A DNA stretch of 64,000 bases from Methylophilus medardensis (GTDB lineage Bacteria > Pseudomonadota > Gammaproteobacteria > Burkholderiales > Methylophilaceae), in NCBI RefSeq assembly GCF_006363915.1, contig NZ_CP040946.1; one strand, 5' to 3'. This document shows positions 1 through 8,738 of the stretch, piece after piece (position 1 is the first letter of the stretch; each line of letters starts with the position of its first letter). The position numbers and the translations under genes are program-made. Below the pieces are notes generated by a model. That model did not search any database and was not told the origin of the DNA. It was given only the letters and a program-made list of their open reading frames with translations.

Positions 1-188
1 GTTTACAAAAAACGTTGGTCGCGGTCAAAGGCACCCGCCACGTGAAAAAATCTGACATGGTGCATAACACCTGGATGCCAAAGATTGAGGTAGACCCCGA
101 AACCTATGAAGTACTGGCCGACGGCATGCATTTAACTTGCGAGCCAGCCGAAGTGTTGCCGATGGCGCAGCGTTACTTTCTATTTTAA
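1..188 (+). CDS. ureC: Urease subunit alpha, C-terminal fragment
   Basis: The reading frame enters from outside the window (first full codon at base 3) and ends at TAA 186-188, giving the last 61 residues. The tail carries the segment PKIEVDPETYEV and ends CEPAEVLPMAQRYFLF, which is the highly conserved carboxyl end of the large urease subunit. UreC holds the dinickel centre that hydrolyses urea to ammonia and carbamate in the cytoplasm; none of the nickel ligands lie in this fragment. It is followed after two bases by ureE, so the urease structural and accessory genes are one operon. The identification is firm; only the start lies outside. Confidence 0.95.
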   Translation, partial: LQKTLVAVKGTRHVKKSDMVHNTWMPKIEVDPETYEVLADGMHLTCEPAEVLPMAQRYFLF

Positions 189-190
189 CC

Positions 191-694
191 ATGATTCATT
201 TAACCGAACGTTTAACCGTGAGTGGGCATATTGACGATACGCTCCAACTGCCTTTTGACCAGCGGCAAAAAAGTCGCTTGCGCGTTACATTGGCCTCGGG
301 CCAAGAGGCGGCCTTATTTTTGTCACGTGGCATTATTCTAAGGGGTGGCGATTTAATCCGCTCAGAAGATGGCAAGGTCGTGGTACAAATTGTGGCGGCG
401 CAAGAGCCCGTGTACAACGTGATCGCCCCCACCATGAGAGACTTGATGTGCGCAGCGTATCACCTGGGCAACCGTCATGTGCCATTGCAAATTGGAGATG
501 GCTGGTTGCGCCTAGAGCAAGACTATGTGCTCAGAGATATGTTGCTCGGTTTGGGGATGCAAGTGAGTGAGGTGCACGCGCCGTTTGAACCAGAGGCGGG
601 CGCTTATGGCGGTGGCCATCGTCATGGGCACGAAGATGATGGTTTACAGACTTTGCGACCCCGCACCAAAGGGCAGGGCAACCTCCATGGCTGA
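191..694 (+). CDS. ureE: Urease accessory protein UreE (nickel chaperone)
   Basis: The product has 167 residues when started at the ATG directly after the ureC stop; an in-frame start at 137 lies inside ureC and would add a tail with no UreE character. The family is a nickel-binding metallochaperone delivering Ni to the UreFG-apourease complex. The visible signs are the beta-strand N-terminal half, the central LCAAYHLGNRH-like stretch seen here as MCAAYHLGNRHVPLQ, and a histidine-rich C-terminus (GGGHRHGHEDDG), the usual extra nickel-binding tail. The gene overlaps ureF by 8 bases, pointing to translational coupling. Confidence 0.95.
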   Translation: MIHLTERLTVSGHIDDTLQLPFDQRQKSRLRVTLASGQEAALFLSRGIILRGGDLIRSEDGKVVVQIVAAQEPVYNVIAPTMRDLMCAAYHLGNRHVPLQIGDGWLRLEQDYVLRDMLLGLGMQVSEVHAPFEPEAGAYGGGHRHGHEDDGLQTLRPRTKGQGNLHG

Positions 695-1370
695 TGCCTT
701 GGCGCTGAGTCGATTGCTACAACTGGCTAGCCCTTTGCTGCCGGTCGGGGCTTATTGTTATTCGCAAGGACTTGAGTGGGCGATTGAATCCGGCACCGTC
801 ACCGATGTGGCTTCAGCGCAAGCTTGGATCGGTGATAGTTTGCAGGTGTATCACGCGCGCTTTGAGTTGCCGGTGCTTTATCGCTTATACCAAGCTTGGC
901 AGCAGGATGACCTCTACCAAGTGCAGGCTTGGGACGAATTTTATCAAGCGGGGCGCGATACCGCAGAAGGCTGGGCCGAAACACGGCAAATGGGGTATTC
1001 GCTGCGGCGGCTGTTAAACGATTTAAAACCGATGTCTGCACAGTTGATCGCACAGGTGAACACTTTGGACGCACCGGCTTTTCCGACCCTGTATGCGGCG
1101 ATTGCGCAACATTGGCAGATTGCGCCACAAGATATGTTGCATGGCTACGCATGGGGTTGGCTAGAAAATCAGGCCAGTGCTGCGATGAAAGCGGTGCCGC
1201 TCGGCCAGGTTGCTGGGCAGACCATTTTGTTAGCGCTTGGCGAGCAACTGCCGCAGGTCATCGCGGCGGCCATGCAGCTGCCAGATGAGGACTTGAGTAA
1301 CTTTAACCCGTTGCTGAGTATCGCCGGGTGCCAACATGAAACACAATACAGCAGGTTATTTAGATCATGA
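687..1370 (+). CDS. ureF: Urease accessory protein UreF
   Basis: The product has 227 residues from the ATG at 687. An open frame continues upstream to 567, but that part overlaps the ureE tail and does not resemble UreF, whereas the chosen N-terminus (LLQLASPLLPVGAYCYSQGLE) is the typical UreF beginning. UreF is an all-helical protein that binds UreD and UreG and acts on the GTPase cycle during nickel insertion. It overlaps ureE by 8 bases and ureG by 4 (ATGA), which indicates a translationally coupled cassette. Confidence 0.95.
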   Translation: MADALALSRLLQLASPLLPVGAYCYSQGLEWAIESGTVTDVASAQAWIGDSLQVYHARFELPVLYRLYQAWQQDDLYQVQAWDEFYQAGRDTAEGWAETRQMGYSLRRLLNDLKPMSAQLIAQVNTLDAPAFPTLYAAIAQHWQIAPQDMLHGYAWGWLENQASAAMKAVPLGQVAGQTILLALGEQLPQVIAAAMQLPDEDLSNFNPLLSIAGCQHETQYSRLFRS

Positions 1371-2020
1371 AAATACACACACAATTTGCTACACCTACCC
1401 CCGCCATCACCGACTATAAAGAGCCCTTGCGGGTTGGCATCGGCGGGCCAGTCGGTTCCGGAAAAACCGCGCTGACATTGTCTCTTTGCCAGCGTTTGCG
1501 AGAGGTTTACAACATCGCGGTGGTGACTAACGATATCTATACCAAAGAAGATGCCGAGTTTTTGACGCGGAACGAGGCGCTGGTGCCAGAGCGCATTATT
1601 GGCGTCGAAACCGGCGGTTGCCCGCACACGGCCATTCGCGAAGATGCCTCAATGAACCTCGAGGCGGTTGATCAACTCAGCAAGCGCTTTCAAACGCTGG
1701 ACATCGTGTTTGTCGAAAGTGGTGGCGATAATTTGGCAGCCACCTTTAGCCCGGAGCTGTCTGATTTGACGATTTATGTGATTGATGTTGCCGCCGGCGA
1801 AAAAATTCCCCGCAAAGGCGGTCCTGGCATTACCAAGTCTGACTTATTGGTGATTAACAAGATTGATCTGGCACCCATGGTTGGGGCATCGCTGGCGGTC
1901 ATGGCGCAAGATGCCAAACGCATGCGTGGCGAAAAGCCTTTTATTTTCAGTAACCTGAAAAGTGGGCAAGGGCTCGAAGAGATCGTGACATTTATAGAAA
2001 AACACGGGCTGATGTTGTAG
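1367..2020 (+). CDS. ureG: Urease accessory GTPase UreG
   Basis: The 217-residue product is a SIMIBI-class GTPase that powers nickel delivery to apo-urease. It has a P-loop GPVGSGKT at about residues 27-34, the conserved nickel-binding Cys-Pro-His motif at residues 85-87 (within ETGGCPHTAIRED), the switch segment VFVESGGDNLAA, and the guanine-specificity NKID motif. The start ATG overlaps the ureF stop. The length is usual for the family. Confidence 0.97.
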   Translation: MKIHTQFATPTPAITDYKEPLRVGIGGPVGSGKTALTLSLCQRLREVYNIAVVTNDIYTKEDAEFLTRNEALVPERIIGVETGGCPHTAIREDASMNLEAVDQLSKRFQTLDIVFVESGGDNLAATFSPELSDLTIYVIDVAAGEKIPRKGGPGITKSDLLVINKIDLAPMVGASLAVMAQDAKRMRGEKPFIFSNLKSGQGLEEIVTFIEKHGLML

Positions 2021-2080
2021 TTTTTGTAGGCGTTGATCCAATCATCGCATGGCGAATTTACTATTGTTGGAGAAGATTGA

Positions 2081-2644
2081 ATGAAAAAAAGTATTCTGTG
2101 GGGGATCTTGGCGAGTGTGGCCTCAGGCGTGGCTGAGGCGCACCCGGGGCATGGGCTGACAGCAGGTTTTGCGGCAGGGTTCATGCACCCACTCACTGGC
2201 TGGGATCATCTGCTGGTGATGTTGTCATTGGGCATTTGGGCGGCACGCCGCCCGCAAGGCCAAGGTTGGCCATTGCCGTTGTTGTTTGTATTGGTGATGG
2301 CACTGTCAGCATTGACAGCCATGGCTTGGCTATCTGCGTCATTTGCTGAAGTCATGGTAGCCGCGAGCGTGCTGATGATGGGCGCGCTACTCCTCTCCGA
2401 AGTGTCGGTATCGCGCACGCTTCAATGGGCTGGCGTGACTGTGATTGCCGCCGCACATGGCTATTTACATGGCTTGGAGTTAGGCAGCCATTGGACTGCG
2501 TTGGTTGGCATGGTCACCGCCACTGCCATGCTTCATGTTGCGGGTTGGCTAATTGGCCATCTGCGACAGTCCTGGGCAACGCATGCATCACGTTTGCTCG
2601 GTGCGCTCATGTTGCTACTCGGTATTGGTTTGATTTGGGCCTGA
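2081..2644 (+). CDS. ureJ: HupE/UreJ-family nickel-type permease
   Basis: The 187-residue protein begins with a signal-peptide-like helix (residues 1-20, ending AEA) followed by the family hallmark HPGHG and MHPLTGWDHLLVM (the HPxxGxDHxL histidine motif), then about five more hydrophobic helices with a second histidine pair near GYLHGLE. HupE/UreJ proteins are proposed secondary nickel (or cobalt) transporters and commonly close urease operons, as here, 60 bases after ureG. The ATG is preceded by a GGAGA ribosome site. Nickel supply for urease is the inferred role; the UreJ name rests on context. Confidence 0.88.
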   Translation: MKKSILWGILASVASGVAEAHPGHGLTAGFAAGFMHPLTGWDHLLVMLSLGIWAARRPQGQGWPLPLLFVLVMALSALTAMAWLSASFAEVMVAASVLMMGALLLSEVSVSRTLQWAGVTVIAAAHGYLHGLELGSHWTALVGMVTATAMLHVAGWLIGHLRQSWATHASRLLGALMLLLGIGLIWA

Positions 2645-2679
2645 GTTCAATGTAAGCCCCGTTTGCACGCACAAAGGTA

Positions 2680-2712
2680 AAATGCGGATAAGTTTGTTAT
2701 CCGCATTTTTTA
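2680..2712 (+). terminator. Rho-independent terminator after the urease operon
   Basis: A 12-bp perfect stem (AAATGCGGATAA paired with TTATCCGCATTT) with a 5-base loop is followed by a run of T. It closes the ure operon and separates it from the permease-kinase gene. Confidence 0.85.
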
Positions 2713-2735
2713 TTTATGTCATGCTTTGGTTTCTT

Positions 2736-2769
2736 CTACGTCAATTAACGTAGTGATTGATTCAGTCAC
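2736..2769. promoter_or_regulatory. Two adjacent inverted repeats upstream of the permease-kinase gene
   Basis: CTACGT-caatta-ACGTAG (2736-2753) is a perfect 6-bp inverted repeat, and it abuts GTGATTGA-t-TCAGTCAC (2753-2769), an 8-bp inverted repeat with one mismatch. They lie 65-100 bases before the start codon, where a regulator would bind. LuxR-type regulators often use such dyads and one is encoded downstream, but no binding evidence exists; the assignment is speculative. Confidence 0.3.
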
Positions 2770-2833
2770 AGGTTCTAGCATACGCTGGGGCATCTTTTAT
2801 CGCTTACGGTCCCGACTTTTTAAGGATTGTTGA

Positions 2834-5800
2834 TTGTCAAACCCATCCGAATTCACAGCGGCACCCCAGGCCGAGCCGATACAGCGTATCGTCAAGATTC
2901 GTCGCGACTATAATAATTGGGTCGCCAACGAGACGATTGAAGATTACGCCTTGCGCTACACCCCGCGGGCTTTCCGCAAGTGGTCTATTTTACGTGTCTC
3001 GAATACGGCGCTAGGCGCGATTTCGTTTTTGGTGCTGGAGGCGATTGGCGGCACCATTACCATTAATTATGGCTTTCCGAATGCCTTATGGGCAATTCTC
3101 GCGGTGGGTCTGATTATTTTTCTGACCGGCTTGCCTATCAGCTACTACGCTGCCAAGTATGGCCTCGACATGGATTTGCTGACACGTGGCGCCGGGTTTG
3201 GTTATATCGGCTCGACGATTTCTTCGTTTATTTACGCGTCGTTTACGTTTATTTTGTTTTCGCTCGAAGCCGCGATCATGGGCTATGCGCTAGAACTGTA
3301 TTTTCATCTCCCTTTGTACATAGGCTATTTGGTCAGTGCCTTGATTGTGATCCCGCTGGTCACCCACGGCGTGACTCTAATCAGCCGCATCCAGATGATT
3401 ACGCAACCGATCTGGATCGCATTGATGTTTCTACCTTTCTTTGCCATTCTTCAAATGGACCCCGGGGTGTTGCATCGCTTGAGCACTTTTGCCGGCATCT
3501 CGGCTGAAGGCGCGCATTTCAATTGGGTGATGTTTGGCACAGCCACCGCTGTCGGCGTGGCGTTGATTCCACAGATTGGCGAGCAGGTCGACTTTTTACG
3601 GTTTATGCCGGAGCGTAACCAAGAAAACTATTGGCGCTGGAATCTCGGTGTATTGATGGCAGGCCCGGGCTGGGTGATTTTGGGTATGCTTAAAATGCTG
3701 GCGGGCGCCTTACTGGCCTATCTGGTATTCAATCGCGACATGCCGCTCAGCTCCGCCGTGAATCCTACGCACATGTATTGGATTGGCTTTGAGTACGTAT
3801 TCAGTAATCATCAGGTCGCACTGGCGGTGACCGCGTTGTTTGTCTGCGTCTCGCAAATCAAGGTCAACATGACCAATGCCTATGCCGGCTCATTGGCCTG
3901 GTCCAATTTTTTTGCTCGGCTGACACACAGCCATCCCGGGCGGATTGTCTGGGTGGCGTTTAATGTCATGATCGCCATCGTGCTGATGGAGCTCAATGTA
4001 TTTCAGGCGCTGGAGGAGATCTTGGGCCTATATGCCAACATCGCGATTGCTTGGGTTGCGGCGGTGGTGGCAGATTTGGTGATCAATAAACCCTTGGGCT
4101 TAAGTCCGAAGGGCATTGAGTTTAGGCGCGCTTACTTATATGACATTAACCCGGTTGGGGTTGGTGCCATGTTTATCGCTTCAGCCATCTCAATCGCGGC
4201 CTATACCGGCATTATGGGCGTGTTGGCACAGTCGTTTTCTACCTTTATTTCACTCTTCACGGCGCTGTTAATGTCGCCGCTGATCGCTTGGTATACCAAA
4301 GGCAAATATTATCTGGCCAGACCAAGGCCGACCTATTCGCAACCGTCGACCACAAAACAATGCGTGATCTGCGAGCGCGAATATGAGGTGAACGACATGG
4401 CGCATTGCCCGGCCTACGGCGGCGCCATCTGCTCGTTGTGCTGCTGTTTAGATGCGCGTTGTCATGATGCCTGTAAACCGCAAGCGCGGTTAAGCGCACA
4501 GTGGGAGGCGCTGAACAAAAAGTTTTTACCACAGCGTCTGTGGCCGCATTTAAATGGCGGGGTGGCTCACTTTTTACTGTTGATGGTGATCGCCATGATT
4601 TTGTTTGGCGCGACCATCGGTTTAATTTACTTGCATGATGCGCTCACCGTGGGCCGTGATTATCCCGGATTGATGCAGCATTTCCGCTCGGGTTATTTAA
4701 AAGTATTTGTGGCGCTATTATTTTTAGGCGGCATTGTGGCTTGGTGGCTGGTGCTCACTTCTGCCAGCCGCCGGGTGGCGCAGGAAGAGTCAAACCGGCA
4801 AACCGGCTTGTTGCTTGAAGAAATTGAGTCCCATAAAAAGACCGATGCGCAGTTGCAAAAGGCCAGACGATTGGCAGAAGAGGCTAACCAAGCCAAGAGT
4901 CGTTATATCACTGGCATCAGCCATGAGCTGCGCACACCGCTCAACAGTATTCTGGGCTATGCACAACTGCTGACCAATGATGACAGTATTCCTGAGCACC
5001 GCAAACAGGCCATTAAAACCATCAGTCGCGGTGGGGAGCATTTATTATCGCTGATCGAGAGTACGCTGGATATTGCCCGAATTGAGAGCGGCAAAATGGC
5101 GTTTGATGTCAAGCCGCTGCATTTTCCTGACTTTGTCGGTCAGATGGTGAGCATGTTTGAAATTCAGGCACAAAATAAAGGCCTAGCGTTTTATTTTGAA
5201 CAAGTTGGCAACTTGCCCGAGTATGTGCGCGCGGACCACAAGCGACTGATGCAGATTTTGGTCAATATTTTGGGCAACGCTGTCAAATTCACCACCAAAG
5301 GCAGGGTGACTTTTCGTGTCAGTTATGCCAGAGAAATTGCACACATTGATATTGAAGATACCGGCCCCGGCATCGCACCCAATGAGGTAGAAAAGATTTT
5401 TGAACCGTTTGAGCGGGGCAGTGCGGCGGATGTGGTTGGCATTGGCGGCACCGGCCTGGGCCTGACGATCAGTAAGCTGTTGACACAGCTCATGGGCGGC
5501 GAGATGCATTTTGACAGCCTAGTCGGGCGTGGCACCCGGTTTGAGATTCGTTTGTTTTTACCGCAGATTCGCGAAACAGCCCATTTATCGAAAAAAGCCG
5601 TACGCCAACGCATCGGCTACGAAGGTCCGCCACGCACTATTTTGGTGGTGGATAACGAGGAGGCTGACCGGGCATTATTACGCGATGCTTTGCAACCGCT
5701 GGGCTTTGTAGTGCATGAGGCTAGTAACGGGCAGGCCTGCGTCAATCAATATCAGATGTTACAGGCGGATTTAATCCTGATGGATCTGGCGATGCCGATG

Positions 5801-6283
5801 ATGGATGGCTGGGAGGCGGCCTACATCATCCGTCAGGTGCATCACGCAACATTGCCGATTGCGATTATCTCCGCCAATGCGTATGACCGTAACCTCGATA
5901 ACCAGGCCAAAATCCCGGCGCATGACTTTTTTGTCAAACCGGTCAATCTCGATGAGGTGTTAGACTGGATTGGCCATCAGCTTTTGTTGCAATGGCGCTA
6001 TGCGGATAGCCCGGCAGCACGCGCAGTGATGCCAGTGGTGCCGCCCGTGTCAGGACAAGACGGCGTAATGGTGCAGGCGATTCCTGCCTTGCTGCTTGAG
6101 AATCTGGCACAGTTTGCCCGCATGGGCTATGTTAAAGGGGTGCGCGAGATCATCGCCACCCTCAATAAAGAACATGCGCCACACCAAGATTTAATTTTTG
6201 CATTGCAAGAAGCCATGGAACGCTTTGATTTTGCTAAACTGCAACGCTTGATTGAGGAGTACACCCAAAATGACCAGCCATAG
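2834..6283 (+). CDS. NCS1-type permease fused to a hybrid sensor histidine kinase
   Basis: The 1149-residue protein starts at TTG 2834, supported by TAAGGA seven bases upstream; no ATG fits the conserved N-terminus. Residues about 40-490 form a roughly 12-helix membrane domain resembling NCS1 purine/cytosine permeases. Residues 510-547 are cysteine-rich (CVIC, HCPAYGG, CSLCCC, CHDAC), a possible metal-binding knuckle. Two more hydrophobic helices follow (about 579-600 and 622-641), then a helical linker, a HisKA domain with HELRTP (His697), a HATPase domain (N box near 810, DTGPGIAP near 842, GTGLGL near 870), a receiver domain from about 935 with phospho-acceptor Asp984, and a helical tail with no evident HPt histidine. 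Inferred role: a transceptor sensing a purine, pyrimidine or related nitrogen compound and signalling to the downstream regulator. The ligand is unknown. The start of the next gene overlaps its end by 14 bases. Confidence 0.85.
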   Translation: MSNPSEFTAAPQAEPIQRIVKIRRDYNNWVANETIEDYALRYTPRAFRKWSILRVSNTALGAISFLVLEAIGGTITINYGFPNALWAILAVGLIIFLTGLPISYYAAKYGLDMDLLTRGAGFGYIGSTISSFIYASFTFILFSLEAAIMGYALELYFHLPLYIGYLVSALIVIPLVTHGVTLISRIQMITQPIWIALMFLPFFAILQMDPGVLHRLSTFAGISAEGAHFNWVMFGTATAVGVALIPQIGEQVDFLRFMPERNQENYWRWNLGVLMAGPGWVILGMLKMLAGALLAYLVFNRDMPLSSAVNPTHMYWIGFEYVFSNHQVALAVTALFVCVSQIKVNMTNAYAGSLAWSNFFARLTHSHPGRIVWVAFNVMIAIVLMELNVFQALEEILGLYANIAIAWVAAVVADLVINKPLGLSPKGIEFRRAYLYDINPVGVGAMFIASAISIAAYTGIMGVLAQSFSTFISLFTALLMSPLIAWYTKGKYYLARPRPTYSQPSTTKQCVICEREYEVNDMAHCPAYGGAICSLCCCLDARCHDACKPQARLSAQWEALNKKFLPQRLWPHLNGGVAHFLLLMVIAMILFGATIGLIYLHDALTVGRDYPGLMQHFRSGYLKVFVALLFLGGIVAWWLVLTSASRRVAQEESNRQTGLLLEEIESHKKTDAQLQKARRLAEEANQAKSRYITGISHELRTPLNSILGYAQLLTNDDSIPEHRKQAIKTISRGGEHLLSLIESTLDIARIESGKMAFDVKPLHFPDFVGQMVSMFEIQAQNKGLAFYFEQVGNLPEYVRADHKRLMQILVNILGNAVKFTTKGRVTFRVSYAREIAHIDIEDTGPGIAPNEVEKIFEPFERGSAADVVGIGGTGLGLTISKLLTQLMGGEMHFDSLVGRGTRFEIRLFLPQIRETAHLSKKAVRQRIGYEGPPRTILVVDNEEADRALLRDALQPLGFVVHEASNGQACVNQYQMLQADLILMDLAMPMMDGWEAAYIIRQVHHATLPIAIISANAYDRNLDNQAKIPAHDFFVKPVNLDEVLDWIGHQLLLQWRYADSPAARAVMPVVPPVSGQDGVMVQAIPALLLENLAQFARMGYVKGVREIIATLNKEHAPHQDLIFALQEAMERFDFAKLQRLIEEYTQNDQP

Positions 6284-7202
6284 CCATACCGTGTTAATTG
6301 TGGATGATGTGCCAGAAAATCTGGCCTATCTGCATGACGCACTGGATGAATTCGGCTATCAGGTCTATGTGGCCAACTCCGGCGAGATGGCATTGCAGGT
6401 CGCCCATTTAATGCAGCCACATGTGATTTTGATGGATGCCATGATGCCCGGTTTGGATGGCTTTGCGACTTGCCGCCGGATTAAAGCGGCAGCAGAAACG
6501 CAACATATCCCGGTGATTTTTATGACTGGCCTGACCGAGATTGAACACGTCACCATGGCGTTTGATGCCGGTGGGGTAGATTACGTCACCAAACCCGTCC
6601 GCCCGGCAGAAGTGTTGGCCCGCCTGAAGGTGCATGTGCAAAATGCCACTAAAATGCATCAAGCCACTTCTGCGCTGGATGCGTTTGGTCAGGCGACGAT
6701 TGCTATTTTGCCCACCGACAAACGGCTGGTGTGGCAAACACCATTAGCCAAGCAGTATCTAGAACAATATTTTGCCGAGTGGGCAGCTAAAGAAGCCTAT
6801 AACGCGGTGCAAACGTTGCCGCCGATGATTTATCAGTGGCTAGAAAGTTGCATGCAACAATTCTCTGCCGCGCAGTCTATGCAAACGCTGAGTGTGAATC
6901 AGGGCAATGCGCGACTGAGCCTCACGGTGGCCAATACCAGTGAAGAGCAATGGGTGGTGGTGCTACGCGAATACTCCGACGAAGCGCAAATTGAGTCTTT
7001 GGGTAAAGTGTTTCAACTGACCAAGCGCGAGTCCGAGGTGTTGTATTGGACCGTCAAGGGTAAAACCAACAAAGATGTGGGCGAGATTTTAGGCACCAGC
7101 CCGCGCACGATTAATAAACATTTAGAGCATGTATTCCAAAAGCTGGGGGTGGAGACCCGCACCGCAGCGGCTTCTCTGGTGGCGTCTAAAGTCAAATTCT
7201 GA
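6270..7202 (+). CDS. Response regulator with receiver and LuxR-type DNA-binding domain
   Basis: The product has 310 residues from the ATG at 6270; an upstream TTG at 6252 is possible, but GAGGAG at 6254-6259 is well placed for the ATG. A receiver domain occupies residues 1-120 (acidic pair Asp12-Asp13, phospho-acceptor Asp56, conserved Lys in VTKPVRP). A middle region of about 110 residues without a recognised domain is followed by a C-terminal LuxR/FixJ helix-turn-helix (LTKRESEVLYWTVKGKTNK, then TSPRTINKHLEHVF). Overlap with the permease-kinase gene marks it as the cognate output: the pair should convert a transport or binding signal into transcription, plausibly of urea or purine nitrogen genes nearby (inference). 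Confidence 0.9.
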   Translation: MTSHSHTVLIVDDVPENLAYLHDALDEFGYQVYVANSGEMALQVAHLMQPHVILMDAMMPGLDGFATCRRIKAAAETQHIPVIFMTGLTEIEHVTMAFDAGGVDYVTKPVRPAEVLARLKVHVQNATKMHQATSALDAFGQATIAILPTDKRLVWQTPLAKQYLEQYFAEWAAKEAYNAVQTLPPMIYQWLESCMQQFSAAQSMQTLSVNQGNARLSLTVANTSEEQWVVVLREYSDEAQIESLGKVFQLTKRESEVLYWTVKGKTNKDVGEILGTSPRTINKHLEHVFQKLGVETRTAAASLVASKVKF

Positions 7203-7214
7203 TTGGCGAGTACC

Positions 7215-7250
7215 CACCAACAAGGCCTGCGATTGCAGGCCTTGTTGGTG
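7215..7250. terminator. 16-bp perfect hairpin between convergent genes
   Basis: CACCAACAAGGCCTGC pairs perfectly with GCAGGCCTTGTTGGTG around a GATT loop, just after the response-regulator stop. There is no T tract on either side, so it may be an imperfect intrinsic terminator or an mRNA 3'-end stabiliser. Confidence 0.55.
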
Positions 7251-7341
7251 AAAGTGATGCACAGATTCCCATCGGCTCGTAAACACGCTGGCTATTGGTA
7301 AGGCTAAAAGCGCGATCGCGTTACGCGATCATCGGTGCGGA

Positions 7342-7896
7342 TTAAAAGGCGTAGATCACCCCGACGCTCGTGACATTGGCATCGAAACTTTTACTGCCGC
7401 CAGCCGTTTTGTCCACCTCGGCTTGATAGTGGTCCCATGACACGCGCATTGAAATTGCTTGATCAAAGTGATATTCCGCACCGAGCCCATAGGTGGCGCC
7501 GGTGTGTGTGGCGTCGTTGTAAGCATTCAAATCTGAAGACACTTTGCTCTTGGTCGCGGCAACCCCTAGTTTGCCATAGACATCAAAGGCATCATTCAAC
7601 GGTAAACGACCCACCGCTGTCAGGCTAAGAGCATCTGCTTTGGCGCTACCGCTTAAGTTGTCTGTGACTTTGCCGATGCCGGTATATTGGCCCTCAACGG
7701 CCAAGTAACGGTTGAGTTGATAGCCTGCCACAATCCCGGCCACTGTTTGACTATCTTTGTCTACGCCATTGGGCGTTTTTAAGTTAGGCATGCCGATGCC
7801 TAAGTTGATGCCGGCATATAAGCCCTCGGCACTGGCGAGCATTGGCGCCATCCATGTGAAACTACTGATTAAAAGTACAATCGCTTGCTTACGCAT
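7342..7896 (-). CDS. Small outer-membrane beta-barrel protein (OmpX/OmpA-barrel type)
   Basis: The 184-residue protein has a signal peptide (residues 1-23, ending ASA before EGLYAGINLG), then alternating hydrophobic/polar strands such as GLYAGINLGIG, VAGYQLNRYLAVEGQYTG and ATYGLGAEYHF, and a terminal aromatic residue (GVIYAF). That pattern fits an eight-stranded outer-membrane barrel inserted by the BAM complex. The exact function is unknown. It is convergent with the response regulator and lies 27 bases after the TPR-protein gene on the same strand, so the two may be co-transcribed. Confidence 0.8.
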   Translation of the reverse strand: MRKQAIVLLISSFTWMAPMLASAEGLYAGINLGIGMPNLKTPNGVDKDSQTVAGIVAGYQLNRYLAVEGQYTGIGKVTDNLSGSAKADALSLTAVGRLPLNDAFDVYGKLGVAATKSKVSSDLNAYNDATHTGATYGLGAEYHFDQAISMRVSWDHYQAEVDKTAGGSKSFDANVTSVGVIYAF

Positions 7897-7923
7897 GTGC
7901 GGTTCTCCGGTGTGGGGTGGCTA

Positions 7924-8574
7924 TTATTTAAGTTTGCTCTGGGCCAGACGTAGGCCTTCTTCTATATCCAGTTTACGGCCGGCATCTGCATCTTCGCGGC
8001 CTGGGCGCGCAGGGGCTTGTAATGCTTTCTGATAATAGGTCACCGCTTGCGCATTGTCGCCTTGCGCACGTAAATAGTCGGCATAAAAATAGTTACTATC
8101 GATGCCATTGGGGTTGAGTTGCAGCGCTTTTTCTAAATACTCACGGCCTTTTTTCTTGTCACCAAAGCCGATTGGCCAACCGGGTACACGAAAGTATAAA
8201 GAGCCTAGCGTGGTATAAGCCGAGCCGTTAAGCGCCTGCGGGTTGGCTTTGATGCTTGCGAGTAGTAAATCGCGGGCTTGTTCCGCCGCTTTTAATGCAT
8301 TGACAGGATGCAATGGGCCCATGCTTTTGGCGTAACCACTCAAAACAATCGCTTCCCAAATCATCGCTTCACTGGCGTCGGGATTTTTAGCCGTGAGTTG
8401 ATGCGCTTGTTCAGACAGTGCTTTAAAAGCAGGTTCTTGTTGATCTTTGGTCGTTTGATAAGTCGCTTTCGCCCAAGCATGTTGCAAGTTGCTCAGCTCG
8501 CTTTCCAGATGTTCGTCGGCGAATGCGACGTGTGTCAGCAAAGTTAAGCAGGTGTATAGCATCCAACGTTTCAC
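7924..8574 (-). CDS. Secreted TPR-repeat protein of unknown function
   Basis: The 216-residue protein has a signal peptide (about residues 1-19, ending AFA). Helical pairs of TPR type run from about residue 95; the clearest pair is LEKALQLNPNGIDSNYFYAD followed by LRAQGDNAQAVTYYQKALQ. TPR proteins act as protein-interaction scaffolds, here probably in the periplasm. The gene is upstream of the outer-membrane barrel gene in the same direction. No specific partner can be named. Confidence 0.75.
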   Translation of the reverse strand: MKRWMLYTCLTLLTHVAFADEHLESELSNLQHAWAKATYQTTKDQQEPAFKALSEQAHQLTAKNPDASEAMIWEAIVLSGYAKSMGPLHPVNALKAAEQARDLLLASIKANPQALNGSAYTTLGSLYFRVPGWPIGFGDKKKGREYLEKALQLNPNGIDSNYFYADYLRAQGDNAQAVTYYQKALQAPARPGREDADAGRKLDIEEGLRLAQSKLK

Positions 8575-8738
8575 AGTGACTCCTAAATTAAACAGGGATG
8601 AATTGAGTGAAGCTGTTTTTGCAATTAGAGTGCCAAGTTGCCACGTGAATGCATATTATTGTTGATAAACAATCATTTATATCAATAATGTGCAGCAATC
8701 TAGGCGAAGCCGGGTTTTAAATGGGGCTAAACTCTGCT

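Noticed and set aside
799..1152. A 117-residue antisense open frame inside ureF
   Set aside because: It is a shadow of a well-defined gene, low in recognisable structure; long antisense frames are expected at this base composition.
7290..7335. GCGATCGC-like palindromic cluster in the gap before the outer-membrane barrel gene
   Set aside because: Short GC palindromes occur elsewhere in the window; no array or conserved spacing is visible.
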